The notes beneath the pieces are model-generated. The model had not been told where the DNA came from. It searched no databases and saw nothing but the letters and a program-made list of their open reading frames with translations. Shown piece by piece: positions 34,357 through 42,559 of a stretch of 64,000 nt of DNA. Position numbers and translations under genes: made by a program. This DNA comes from Janthinobacterium sp. 17J80-10 (GTDB lineage Bacteria; Pseudomonadota; Gammaproteobacteria; Burkholderiales; Burkholderiaceae_D). Where the stretch lies: NCBI RefSeq assembly GCF_004114795.1, contig NZ_CP035311.1, positions 1,736,001 through 1,800,000 on the forward strand, in the 5' to 3' direction. How positions within the stretch are numbered: the stretch's first letter is position 1; every line of letters starts with the position of its first letter.

Positions 34357-34860
34357 TTATCGCGGCGGCGGAGGCGGATAAAAATCCCGTGGCATCAGGG
34401 GCTGTTCCGCCATGAAGCCGGAGGAGAATCTCCCGCCGGAAGGAATGCGGTGCCCCTTCGCATACATGCATTGCATGAAGCCGACATCGTAACGCTGCTG
34501 CGCGCCATAGGCGGAAGCCTGTGCTGTCTGCGTCCCGCTCAGGCCTCCCATTGCCATGCCGGCGCCGGCGCCGACCCTGGCGCCATGGCCGCCATTGATC
34601 GCAGCGCCCGCCGCCGCCCCGAGGATCGTGCCCACTGCGGCGCTGCGCACGCCGCTGTCGCTGGCCATTCCGGTGGCCGTTGCCCCGCCGATTTGCTGTG
34701 AAGCAAATTGCCTGCAGAGGTGATCGTCGATACGGAATTGCTCGAAGTTTTTGCCTGTGCCTGGCAGCACCATGACACTGGGACCATCGGGCAACGATAC
34801 GCAGGCGCCCAGCAGGAGAAGGGAGAGCACTGCGGCAAGCTTGCAAATGATTTTGCGCAT
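34357..34860 (-). CDS. Glycine-zipper outer-membrane-type lipoprotein, unknown function
   Basis: 167-aa exported protein with lipobox LLGAC (Cys about 20). The middle (AVGTILGAAAGAAINGG, then GARVGAGAGMAMGG) is a glycine-zipper segment, suggesting insertion in or contact with a membrane. A conserved-looking end, RYDVGFMQCMYAKGHRIP, precedes a Pro-rich tail (PPPPPR). Its stop is 9 bp inside a small pair with the next gene upstream (34870-35298), transcribed leftward. Similar glycine-zipper proteins with a final YxQC motif are frequent in betaproteobacteria; their function is unknown. Confidence 0.8.
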   Translation of the reverse strand: MRKIICKLAAVLSLLLLGACVSLPDGPSVMVLPGTGKNFEQFRIDDHLCRQFASQQIGGATATGMASDSGVRSAAVGTILGAAAGAAINGGHGARVGAGAGMAMGGLSGTQTAQASAYGAQQRYDVGFMQCMYAKGHRIPSGGRFSSGFMAEQPLMPRDFYPPPPPR

Positions 34861-34869
34861 GTATAGGCC

Positions 34870-35298
34870 TCACTCGGGCGGTTGTGCCGGCACGCGTTGC
34901 CAGCCACCGGGACATCGCTTGACGTAGGGGTAGTAACCTTCCGGCTTCTTGCAGTAGTACCAGTCCTGCGGCGCGGGTTGTGCCGGTTGCGTGCGTTGCC
35001 CATAATCAGGCGAGGTTTGCTCGATATAGCCGGCGGGCGCCGACGGCACGACGACCACATTTGGAGAAGACGGGTAGTAATAAGGCGGGTAAGCGTAATA
35101 GGGCGAGTAGGCGTAGGGGTTGTACGGGTAGGGCGCCACATGGTTCCAGCCCTGCAAGCTCCAGCCGAGCGCCGGTCCGACATACACGCCGACGTGAGCG
35201 CGCGAGCGGCCATGATGGTGGCCTGGGCGCGCCTGCGCGCTGTCGCATGCGCCAGCAAACATCAGCGCCAAAAACAGGTAATGGAACAGTTTCACCAT
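34870..35298 (-). CDS. Small exported Tyr/Pro-rich protein, unknown function
   Basis: 142-aa protein with a signal peptide (MVKLFHYLFLALMFAGACDSAQA; only its hydrophobic core YLFLALMFAGA is diagnostic). The mature part starts with His/Arg-rich HHHGRSRAHVG, goes through a Tyr/Pro repeat region (YPYNPYAYSPYYAYPPYYY), and ends with WYYCKKPEGYYPYVKRCPGGW followed by VPAQPPE. The final two-Cys motif recurs in many proteobacterial surface proteins without known function. It sits 9 bp upstream of the glycine-zipper lipoprotein gene, so the two are probably cotranscribed. Confidence 0.78.
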   Translation of the reverse strand: MVKLFHYLFLALMFAGACDSAQARPGHHHGRSRAHVGVYVGPALGWSLQGWNHVAPYPYNPYAYSPYYAYPPYYYPSSPNVVVVPSAPAGYIEQTSPDYGQRTQPAQPAPQDWYYCKKPEGYYPYVKRCPGGWQRVPAQPPE

Positions 35299-35422
35299 GA
35301 GCCCCGCGCGAGGATGACCTGAAAATTAGACTGGCGCCGTCAGGCATCGTTCAGCCGGTGCAACTATCGAGTCGCAGGCGGGCGTGGTAAATTGTTGTGA
35401 TGAAAGCATTTCTTCGTTCCAA

Positions 35423-36394
35423 ATGACAGCCAAAAGCCATGCAAAAACGGTGTCGCTCGTGCTCGGCAGCGGCGGCGCGCGCGGCTATGCGCATATCGGC
35501 GTAATCCAGTGGCTGCTTGAAAACGGCTATGAAATCAAGTCGATTGCCGGCTCCTCGATTGGCGCGCTGGTCGGAGGCATCTACGCCACCGGCAAGCTCG
35601 AACGCTATTCCAAATGGGTGAGTGCGCTGGAAAAGATCGATGTGCTGCGCCTGCTCGATCCAGCCCTGAACCGCGCCGGCCTGATCAAGGGCGACCGCAT
35701 CATGGAACAGTTGCGCAAGCTGATTGGCGACATCAATATCGAGGAGTTGCCGATCTCCTTCGTTGCAGTGGCAACCGATTTCCAGAGCGGCAAGGAAGTC
35801 TGGCTGCGCCGGGGCGACCTGTTCGATGCCATTCGCGGGTCGATTGCCATTCCCATGGTTTTCACGCCCTTCAAGGTCGGCGGGCGTTACCTGATCGACG
35901 GCGGCATCGTCAACCCTGTGCCGATAGCCCCGACCCTGAACGACCACACCGACCTGACGGTGGTGGTCGGTCTGAGCGGGCACGAAGAGAGCCAGCTTGC
36001 CCACCCGGCCACCGTGCCGCAGCACTCGCCCAAGCCGAAGCCGGCATCGCCGGCAAACCCCTATCGCCAGCGCATCCTCGGTTTCCTGGAAAACCTGGCG
36101 CCGGCTGCGGTAACGGCGCGCGTCCGCCCGCCGTTTGGCATGGTGGATGTCGCCCTGCGCGCGATGGATACCATGGAGGTAGCGATTACCCGCTTCAAGC
36201 TCGCCGCCTATTCGCCGGATGTCGTGATTGAAATTCCGCATAACGCTTGCCAACTCCATGAATTCTGGCGTGCCGAAGAATTGATTTCATTGGGCAAGGC
36301 GCGCGCCGCCCGCGCGTTCAGCCGCCAGCAGGTCGATCATGATCCGGATTACGGGCACGATGGCCCGCCGGGGAAAACGGGCAAGGCAGTCTGA
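35423..36394 (+). CDS. Patatin-like phospholipase family protein (RssA-like)
   Basis: 323-aa serine lipase-like protein. The oxyanion loop GSGGARGYAHIGV (15-27), the nucleophile elbow GSSIGAL (Ser45), and the Asp of the dyad in LIDGGIVNPVPI are all present, so the active site looks intact. No signal peptide or outer-membrane barrel is seen, so it is likely cytoplasmic and inner-membrane associated. The ATG at 35423 gives the usual N-terminus; the frame is open from a GTG at 35384, and neither has a strong ribosome site. A Pro-rich linker (PKPKPASPANP) precedes a conserved C-terminal region. Confidence 0.88.
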   Translation: MTAKSHAKTVSLVLGSGGARGYAHIGVIQWLLENGYEIKSIAGSSIGALVGGIYATGKLERYSKWVSALEKIDVLRLLDPALNRAGLIKGDRIMEQLRKLIGDINIEELPISFVAVATDFQSGKEVWLRRGDLFDAIRGSIAIPMVFTPFKVGGRYLIDGGIVNPVPIAPTLNDHTDLTVVVGLSGHEESQLAHPATVPQHSPKPKPASPANPYRQRILGFLENLAPAAVTARVRPPFGMVDVALRAMDTMEVAITRFKLAAYSPDVVIEIPHNACQLHEFWRAEELISLGKARAARAFSRQQVDHDPDYGHDGPPGKTGKAV

Positions 36395-36478
36395 CCGGCT
36401 TGTGCCGGATCAACCAGGCGCCAGGCGGCAACCTTTAGGATGCATCGACCACCAATACATCTGATCGACGGGCTTACG

Positions 36479-37066
36479 ATGGCAAAACGCATACTCCTGC
36501 TGCAAGGTCACCCCGATGCCAGCCAGCGTCACTTCGGTCACGCCCTGGCGAGCGCCTATGCCGCCGGCGCTGCCAGCGCCGGCCACGAGGTACGCAGCAT
36601 CGACGTGGCGACGCTGGAGTTTCCCCTGTTGCGCAGCCAGCAGGAATGGGAGCATGGCGCCTTGCCTGCCAGCCTGCAGGAAGCGCAGGATGCAATCGCC
36701 TGGGCCGAGCATCTGGTGCTGTTTTTCCCGCTCTGGCTCGGCGACATGCCGGCGTTGTTCAAGGGCTTCCTGGAACAGGTTGCGCGTCCGGGTTTTGCCT
36801 TCAAGGGCGAGGGCAAGAATCCTTTTGCGCACAAGGGCCTGGCCGGCCGCTCGGCGCGCATCGTTGTCACCATGGGCATGCCTGCGCTGGTCTATCGCTG
36901 GTACTTTCGGGCCCACAGCGTCAAGGCGCTGGAGCGCAATATCCTTGGCTTTGTCGGCATTGCGCCGATCCATGAGACGCTGATTGGCATGGTCGGCGGC
37001 CTGTCGCCGGAAGCTGCCGGCAAATGGCTGGCCAGGCTGGAAAAACTGGGGCGGCAGGGCGCTTAG
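36479..37066 (+). CDS. Flavodoxin-like NAD(P)H dehydrogenase (quinone) family protein
   Basis: 195-aa FMN/FAD-binding protein of the NQO/KefF-like family. RILLLQGHPDASQRHFGHAL (about 4-23) is the cofactor-phosphate motif region, LVLFFPLWLGDMPALFKGFLEQV is the conserved dimer/flavin loop (core: FPLWLGDMPALFKG), and TMGMPALVYRWYF follows. It probably reduces quinones by two electrons in the cytoplasm. The ATG at 36479 (MAKRILLLQGHP) is chosen over one 39 bp upstream by family start. Its stop overlaps the stop of the convergent cation-efflux gene by 4 bp. Confidence 0.85.
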   Translation: MAKRILLLQGHPDASQRHFGHALASAYAAGAASAGHEVRSIDVATLEFPLLRSQQEWEHGALPASLQEAQDAIAWAEHLVLFFPLWLGDMPALFKGFLEQVARPGFAFKGEGKNPFAHKGLAGRSARIVVTMGMPALVYRWYFRAHSVKALERNILGFVGIAPIHETLIGMVGGLSPEAAGKWLARLEKLGRQGA

Positions 37067-37926
37067 CCGCGATCCGGTTCCGGATGCGTGAATACCTGGC
37101 TTTCCGGTACGATGCCGCGGATGCTGCGTTCAATTTCATCGAGCAGGTCATGGGTCTGGACGATGGTCCAGGCCGGCGGCACCAGCACATCGAGATAAAC
37201 AAAGCTTTGCGCCCCGGCGCGCCTCGTGCGCAGGTTGACGAAGCGGGCGCCACTGCCGGCTTGCTGCTGCAGGGCTGCCTCGATTTGCGCCACGGTTTCG
37301 TCCGGCAGCGCCGCATCCATCAAGCCGTCGGCGGAGGCGCGAACCAGGCGGCCGCCCTCCAGCAGTATGTGCAGGCCGACGGCAATCGCGATGACCGCAT
37401 CCAGCCATAACTGACCGGTCAGCCAGACCAGAAACACGCCGACGATCACGCCGGCGGAAGTCCATACGTCCGTCATCAGGTGCTTTGCGCCACCTTCCAG
37501 CGCGATTGAACGGAATCGCACCGAGGCGCGCCGCATGGCTTGCGCCACGCCGAGGTTGACGAAGCTGCTGGCGATGGAAAACGCCAGCCCGAGGCCGACT
37601 GATTCCAGCGGCTGCGGGGCGAACAGGCGCTGCGATGCTGTCCAGATGATGGCGGCGGCCGCGCAGAAAATCATGAAGCCTTCGACGCCGCTGGAAAAAT
37701 ACTCGGCCTTGCTGTGGCCGAGCGGATGCTGGGCATCCGCTGGCGCGTTGGCAATCGTCACCATGGCCAGCCCAAATATCGCGGCCGCCAGATTGACGAA
37801 GGATTCCAGCGCATCCGACAGCAGTCCCATCGAACCGGTCAGCCACCAGGCGATGGTCTTGAGGGCGATGGTGAGGACAGCTGCCGCCGTCGAAAGCCAG
37901 AAATAATGGCGGACTTCCATGGTCAT
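37063..37926 (-). CDS. Cation diffusion facilitator family transporter (FieF-like)
   Basis: 287-aa inner-membrane exporter for divalent metals such as Zn, Fe or Mn. Six membrane helices are predicted. Metal-site motifs are SDALES in helix 2 (Asp) and HLMTDVWTS in helix 5 (His-X3-Asp), with HPLGHSKAEYF after helix 2. A cytoplasmic C-terminal domain begins near SADGLMDAAL. The pattern in helices 2 and 5 is S-D-x2-E-S/H-x3-D, so the usual four-ligand transport site is complete except that helix 2 shows SDALE rather than D-x3-D; this suits zinc/iron/other specificity being uncertain. The gene appears monocistronic. Confidence 0.88.
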   Translation of the reverse strand: MTMEVRHYFWLSTAAAVLTIALKTIAWWLTGSMGLLSDALESFVNLAAAIFGLAMVTIANAPADAQHPLGHSKAEYFSSGVEGFMIFCAAAAIIWTASQRLFAPQPLESVGLGLAFSIASSFVNLGVAQAMRRASVRFRSIALEGGAKHLMTDVWTSAGVIVGVFLVWLTGQLWLDAVIAIAVGLHILLEGGRLVRASADGLMDAALPDETVAQIEAALQQQAGSGARFVNLRTRRAGAQSFVYLDVLVPPAWTIVQTHDLLDEIERSIRGIVPESQVFTHPEPDRG

Positions 37927-38005
37927 GGTCTGTCGGGCGCATTGAAGCGCGCTGTGGTATTACCCGGCAGTATACCTTTTGCGCAGGCCGGCTACCGCTT
38001 CATGG

Positions 38006-39190
38006 TTATTCGGGCACGAGCGGAGCGCCCAATTGCTTCCTGGCGGCGATGGCGCCGATGGCTTGCGCCAGGACGGCGGGCGATTCCGGCGAAGCCGGCG
38101 GAATCGCAATGGTTTGCCAGAAGCCTGGTGCCTTGTCGATTGCGTAGCCTGCACGTGCGAGCAGGTACAAAGCAAGCTTTCTTGCGCGTAGCTCCTGCTC
38201 TGGCGAGGTCGGGGCAAGAGACGCAGCGTTCGCTGCATCGCCTGGCAGCGGCGTGAGCGTATGCAGGCGGTCGATGATGGCAGCCTGGGCGGGCCGGGGT
38301 TGCGGCGCCAGGATGTTGTGGGCGATTTCGCGCGCCAGCACGTACGCGAGTTCGTCATCCGACGGCGCCGCTTCCAGCAAGCCGCGTGTGACCATGACGC
38401 GCTGGCCGTCGGCAAAGCTGCCGGCAACGTCGGCGTTGCCCAGATCGATCACCATGGCGCATGCCGGCGTCAGGGTGATGTTGTGGGCGACGCGCTCGCC
38501 GCCGCGCAAGACGGTCAGGCTGACACTGTTGCGTCCGCGTAGTTCTGTGCCGATGATCGACGCGCTGGCGCTTTCTGCATTCGGCCCCTGGGGCAGGGGC
38601 TCGATTTCCACGGCAAACAGGGCGTCGCCTTGGCGCAACCCTGCAGTTTCAGCACCGCTGCCGGGAAGCACGTTCATGACATGCAGGCGTTCTTCCAGGC
38701 CGAGCGCGCTGGAAGCCACATCAGCGAAGCCCTCGGTGTAGGAATAGCGGTTCTTGGCGGTAAAGCCGAGCAGGTTGCGCGCATGTTGCGGGCATAACTC
38801 ATTGCCGTTGATTAAAAGCGGCGCGGCGACACGGTAAAGCCGCGCTTGCTGATCCACCCATGTGCGCAGGAGCGCTGCCTTGTCGATTTTTGCAATGTCC
38901 GGCGGCGCTGGCGGCGGCGCGACAGCTTGCGCCGGTGGCGCCGGGACAGCCGTGGGCGGCGTCGATGCGGCAGGCGCAGGCGCGGCTGCTGGACTGGCAG
39001 CGGGGGCGGGTGCTGAAGCCGGCGCAGGCGCCGTTGCTTGCCGCTGTCCCGGCGAGGAAACGCACGCTGCCATTAGTGCCAGTAGCGCGACTGCGGCAGG
39101 CAGTCTGGCGCATCGCAACAATCGCAACAATCTTAATGCCTGTCCGGTGCCGGTGTATGGGTTCACTGAATTTCTTTCCTGAGTTTCCAT
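38006..39190 (-). CDS. M48-peptidase-like lipoprotein with degenerate zinc site
   Basis: 394-aa exported protein. A long basic leader and hydrophobic stretch end in the lipobox LMAAC (about 39-43), then an Ala/Pro-rich linker of some 50 residues. A PDZ-like segment (VLPGSGAETAGLRQGDALFAV) sits within the M48-like region. Where the metalloprotease has HExxH, this protein has LAREIAHNIL: Arg287 (codon 38330-38332) replaces the first His. The later ExxAD-type segment reads ELRARKLALYLLARAGY, also altered. It is probably not a zinc protease and may be a binding pseudoenzyme. The frame is open and codon use is ordinary, which argues against a decaying gene. Confidence 0.8.
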   Translation of the reverse strand: METQERNSVNPYTGTGQALRLLRLLRCARLPAAVALLALMAACVSSPGQRQATAPAPASAPAPAASPAAAPAPAASTPPTAVPAPPAQAVAPPPAPPDIAKIDKAALLRTWVDQQARLYRVAAPLLINGNELCPQHARNLLGFTAKNRYSYTEGFADVASSALGLEERLHVMNVLPGSGAETAGLRQGDALFAVEIEPLPQGPNAESASASIIGTELRGRNSVSLTVLRGGERVAHNITLTPACAMVIDLGNADVAGSFADGQRVMVTRGLLEAAPSDDELAYVLAREIAHNILAPQPRPAQAAIIDRLHTLTPLPGDAANAASLAPTSPEQELRARKLALYLLARAGYAIDKAPGFWQTIAIPPASPESPAVLAQAIGAIAARKQLGAPLVPE

Positions 39191-39214
39191 TTTGGAAATG
39201 GCAAATAAGGCATT

Positions 39215-40093
39215 TTAGGAGGCCCTGCTTAGTTCAGACTTAAGCCGACGCCTGGCGCCGGCCTCGCGCTCGATGACGGCATTTACCTCTGCGCCGAACA
39301 GGAATGCCGCTGCGGACAGGTAAAGGTAAAGCAGCAGCACGATCACCGCGCCGATGCTGCCGTACATGACGCTGTAGTTGCCGAAATTCTGCACGTAATA
39401 ACTGAACCCCAGGGAAGCGGCAACCCAGATGACGACGGCAAGGATCGAGCCTGGCGTAATCATCCTGAAGCGATGCGCCACATTCGGCGCAGCATAATAG
39501 GCAAAAGCGATCACCAGGCTCAGCACCAGCAATGCCGCCGGCAGCCGCAGCCAGGCCCACAGGGTGACAAAAAGCTGTTCGAGGCCTGCCAGCTGCGCCA
39601 GCCATTGCATTGCTTGCGGGCCGACGATCAGCAGGCTGGCGGCAAGCAGCAACAGCAAGGCAATGCCCGTCGTATACAGGATCGAAAGCGGGTACAGCTT
39701 CCAGGCCGGACGCGACTCGGGCGTATCGTAGGCGACGTTCATGGCCGCCATGATGGCCCGGATGCCTTGTGAAGCAAGCCACAATGCCGTGATTGCCCCG
39801 AATGACAGCAAACCCTTTTGCGGCAGCTGGAGTTCATTGATGACGCGGTTGACCTGGTCCATTGCCAACGGCGGCAGAAAGGATTTGGCCTGTTGCCGCA
39901 GCCATTCGAACATCTCGGTGAGTTCGAAAAAGCCGGACAGCGCGATGAGGAACATAATGAATGGAAATAATGCAAAGAGAATGTGGTAGGCCAGCGCTGC
40001 GGCATAGGTCGCCATGTCGTCGTCGATGAAATGGCGGATCGACGAGGCGAGGACCTTGAAGGGATCGAGATCTTGAAAACCATGAATGCGCAT
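39215..40093 (-). CDS. YihY/BrkB family inner-membrane protein
   Basis: 292-aa polytopic protein with about six membrane helices. The N-terminal region DDDMATYAAALAYHILFALFPF is the hallmark of the family, once annotated as ribonuclease BN (core: YAAALAYHILFALFP). GASIAVVIWVAASLGFSYYV-like helix and YGSIGAVIVLLLYLYLSA near the C-terminus agree. The family is of uncertain function; a transport role has been proposed. The ATG at 40093 is chosen over one 111 bp upstream because GGGAGGG lies 7 nt ahead and the protein starts at the family N-terminus. It is divergent from the response regulator. Confidence 0.9.
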   Translation of the reverse strand: MRIHGFQDLDPFKVLASSIRHFIDDDMATYAAALAYHILFALFPFIMFLIALSGFFELTEMFEWLRQQAKSFLPPLAMDQVNRVINELQLPQKGLLSFGAITALWLASQGIRAIMAAMNVAYDTPESRPAWKLYPLSILYTTGIALLLLLAASLLIVGPQAMQWLAQLAGLEQLFVTLWAWLRLPAALLVLSLVIAFAYYAAPNVAHRFRMITPGSILAVVIWVAASLGFSYYVQNFGNYSVMYGSIGAVIVLLLYLYLSAAAFLFGAEVNAVIEREAGARRRLKSELSRAS

Positions 40094-40393
40094 GTCGGGC
40101 CCTCCCACGGAATCGGCAATCTTGTGGCAGCGGGAGTCTATCTTGGCCAAAGGCGGGAAGCGACGATAGCGAGTTTCGCAACATACCGGTAAATTTGCGC
40201 GCAATGCAGCGGCAAATCATGTTGCAAGCGCAAATTGCCATCAATGGCAGGCGGGCATGGCAGTTAAGCTGCAACTGAAATGGCCTCAAACCAGGCGAAT
40301 GGATCGTCCTGTCTCATTCTGTCACAGCCCTGACACACATTTGAGATTTATCCGTACAATAATCCTCGTTTTGATTCAATTTTTTGGATGCCG
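40094..40393. other. Divergent control region between the YihY-like and response-regulator genes
   Basis: 300 bp without a gene. A weak rightward promoter can be drawn: CTGACA (40330-40335), a long 19-bp spacer and TACAAT (40355-40360). Nothing else stands out. Confidence 0.35.
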
Positions 40394-41056
40394 ATGCGAT
40401 TGCTGCTGGTTGAGGATGATTCGATGGTAGGCGACGGCTTGCGCAAGGCATTGCGCCAGGATGGCTTTACCGTCGACTGGGTGCAGGATGGCCGCGCAGC
40501 GGAGCTGGCTGTGGAAAGCGAAAACTACGACCTCATGCTTCTGGACCTGGGCTTGCCGAAGAAGGGCGGCCTGGAAGTGCTGGCGTCTATTCGCCAGGGC
40601 GGCAACCGCTTGCCGATCATGGTGCTGACCGCGCGCGACGCCGTGTGCGAGCGCGTCAAGGGACTGGATGCCGGCGCCGACGACTACCTGGTCAAGCCCT
40701 TCGATTTCGAGGAGCTCGAGGCGCGAATCCGCGCGCTGCTGCGGCGCCGTGCCGGGCGGACCGATTCGGTGATCCGGCAGGGCGAACTGACGCTGAATCC
40801 GGCCAGCCGCGAAGTCTGTTTCAAGGGGCTGCCAGTGGCGGTGTCCGGGCGCGAGTACTCGTTGCTGGCCGCATTCCTCGACCGTCCTGGCGCCGTGCTG
40901 TCGCTGGCGCAGCTCGGCGAGAAAATCTATGGCTGGGACGACGAGGTCGGCAGCAATACGGTCGAAGTGTATATCCATTCGCTGCGCAAGAAATTCGGCG
41001 CTGATTTCATCAAGAACGTGCGCGGCGTCGGTTACATGGTGCCGCGCCAGGCATGA
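40394..41056 (+). CDS. OmpR-family response regulator (QseB/PmrA-like)
   Basis: 220-aa two-component regulator. Receiver domain: acidic pair in LLVEDDSM, phospho-acceptor Asp in MLLDLGLPKKGG, Thr in VLTARDA, Lys in LVKPFD. A short linker leads to a winged-helix domain (SGREYSLLAAFLDRPGAVLS to VRGVGYMVPRQ). The ATG at 40394 (MRLLLVEDD) is the usual start, with GGA 5 nt upstream; the ATG at 40388 is an alternative. The stop overlaps the kinase start as ATGA. The group includes PmrA-like regulators of lipid A genes, but the target here is unknown. Confidence 0.92.
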   Translation: MRLLLVEDDSMVGDGLRKALRQDGFTVDWVQDGRAAELAVESENYDLMLLDLGLPKKGGLEVLASIRQGGNRLPIMVLTARDAVCERVKGLDAGADDYLVKPFDFEELEARIRALLRRRAGRTDSVIRQGELTLNPASREVCFKGLPVAVSGREYSLLAAFLDRPGAVLSLAQLGEKIYGWDDEVGSNTVEVYIHSLRKKFGADFIKNVRGVGYMVPRQA

Positions 41057-42363
41057 ATTCCATCCGCAATACGCTGCTGGTGTGGCTGATGTTCGGCGTG
41101 CTGACCGCCATCGGCCTGGCTGCCGCAGTCGTCTATGAGCGCGCGCGGCGGGAAGCCAGCGAGCTGTCGGACAATCAGATGATGCAGCTGGTGGCATCGT
41201 TGCCGCAGCCGCCCGGGCCGGTGGCGACGACCCGCACCAACGAGACCAGCAAGCGCGACGATTTCGTCGTGCAGGTCTGGGATAGCGCCAACGGCTTTCG
41301 CCTCTACAATTCGCACGGCATCGTCAACCTGCCGGAGCCCCGGCTGCCGGGTTTTCACGACCAGTATGTCGAGGGCACCGAATGGCGCATCTATAACACG
41401 CGCCTCGGTGAAACTGTCGTGCAGGTGGCGCAGCTGGCCAGCGCCCGTCACGAGGTGGCGGCTTCGGTCGCCTTGCGCACCGTGGCGCCGCTGATCCTGC
41501 TGCTGCCGTTTCTGGCGCTGATGATCTGGATTGCTGTGGGCCGCAGCCTGGCCGCGGTCAAGATCGTCGCGGCGCAGGTGCAGTCGCGCGACGCCAATTC
41601 CCTCAACGATATTCCGGACTATGAATTGCCGCGCGAGATACAGCCGCTGACGCATGCATTCAATGCCTTGTTGTCGCGCCTGCGCCGCGCGTCCGCGGCG
41701 CAGGGCGCCTTCATCGCCGATGCCGCGCACGAATTCAAGACGCCGCTGACCGCGCTCAAGCTGCAGGTCCAGCTGGCCGAGCGCGCCAGCAGCGATGAAG
41801 AGCGGATCCAGGCGTTTGCCGATCTCAAGGGCGGGCTGGAGCGTACCAGTCATCTGGTGCACCAGCTCCTCACCCATGCCCGGCAAGACCCGTCTGTGCC
41901 GCGCCGCGTCAGCGACCGCATCGATCTGGCGTCTCTCGCGCGCAGCGTCGTGGCCGATTTCGCGCCGATTGCCGCCGACCGCCGCATCGACCTGGGTGTG
42001 AAGGCCGGCGACCCGGCCACCGCCTATATACACGGCAATCCCGAATCGCTGCGCATCATGCTCAACAACCTGGTCGACAATGCCATCCGCTACACCCCCG
42101 TTGGCGGCCTGGTCGATATCACGGTGCGCCAGCGTCCCGGCTGCATTGCGGTCGCGGTCGAGGATACCGGGCCCGGCATTCCCGAAGAAGAGTTGACGCG
42201 GGTTCTGGATCGCTTCTACCGGGTGCCTGGCACGCCCTCGGAAGGCAGTGGCCTCGGTCTGGCGATCGTGCGCCAGATTGCCCGTGCGCATGGTGCCAAA
42301 CTCAGCTTGCGCAATGCGGCGCGGGGGTTGCATGCGGAAGTTTCATTCCAGGTGGCAACATAA
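41053..42363 (+). CDS. Sensor histidine kinase (QseC/PmrB/TctE-like)
   Basis: 436-aa membrane kinase, partner of the preceding regulator (ATGA overlap). Two membrane helices (about 9-27 and 145-165) flank a periplasmic sensor of roughly 115 residues. A HAMP-like linker follows, then the H box AAHEFKTPLTALKLQ with the phospho-accepting His, the N box LNNLVDNAIRYTP, G1 VEDTGPGIPEEE, and G2 GSGLGLAIVRQIA. The sensor lacks the ExxE iron motif that marks the best-known PmrB proteins in what I can see by eye, so a PmrB label is not given. Confidence 0.92.
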   Translation: MNSIRNTLLVWLMFGVLTAIGLAAAVVYERARREASELSDNQMMQLVASLPQPPGPVATTRTNETSKRDDFVVQVWDSANGFRLYNSHGIVNLPEPRLPGFHDQYVEGTEWRIYNTRLGETVVQVAQLASARHEVAASVALRTVAPLILLLPFLALMIWIAVGRSLAAVKIVAAQVQSRDANSLNDIPDYELPREIQPLTHAFNALLSRLRRASAAQGAFIADAAHEFKTPLTALKLQVQLAERASSDEERIQAFADLKGGLERTSHLVHQLLTHARQDPSVPRRVSDRIDLASLARSVVADFAPIAADRRIDLGVKAGDPATAYIHGNPESLRIMLNNLVDNAIRYTPVGGLVDITVRQRPGCIAVAVEDTGPGIPEEELTRVLDRFYRVPGTPSEGSGLGLAIVRQIARAHGAKLSLRNAARGLHAEVSFQVAT

Positions 42364-42377
42364 CGTGTGTTGAATTT

Positions 42378-42406
42378 TTGACACAACGTTTTCTTTTGTA
42401 CAAAAT
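42378..42406 (+). promoter_or_regulatory. Candidate sigma-70 promoter of the binding-protein gene at 42560
   Basis: TTGACA (42378-42383), a 17-bp spacer, and CAAAAT (42401-42406). It would leave a leader of about 145 nt before the ATG at 42560. The -35 is perfect; the -10 has two mismatches. Confidence 0.5.
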
Positions 42407-42559
42407 TTTAAGTCTGTTTTAAATCTCCGCACCTAAGATGGGTTTGCCTGGCTTATGCATTCCTGCAGGCAAGATACGTTTTGGACTGACAGTCAGGAGC
42501 GAAGAGATCTTGCTGACGGAACACGGCGCTTAAAAAATAATCATTAATTTGGAGATAGC

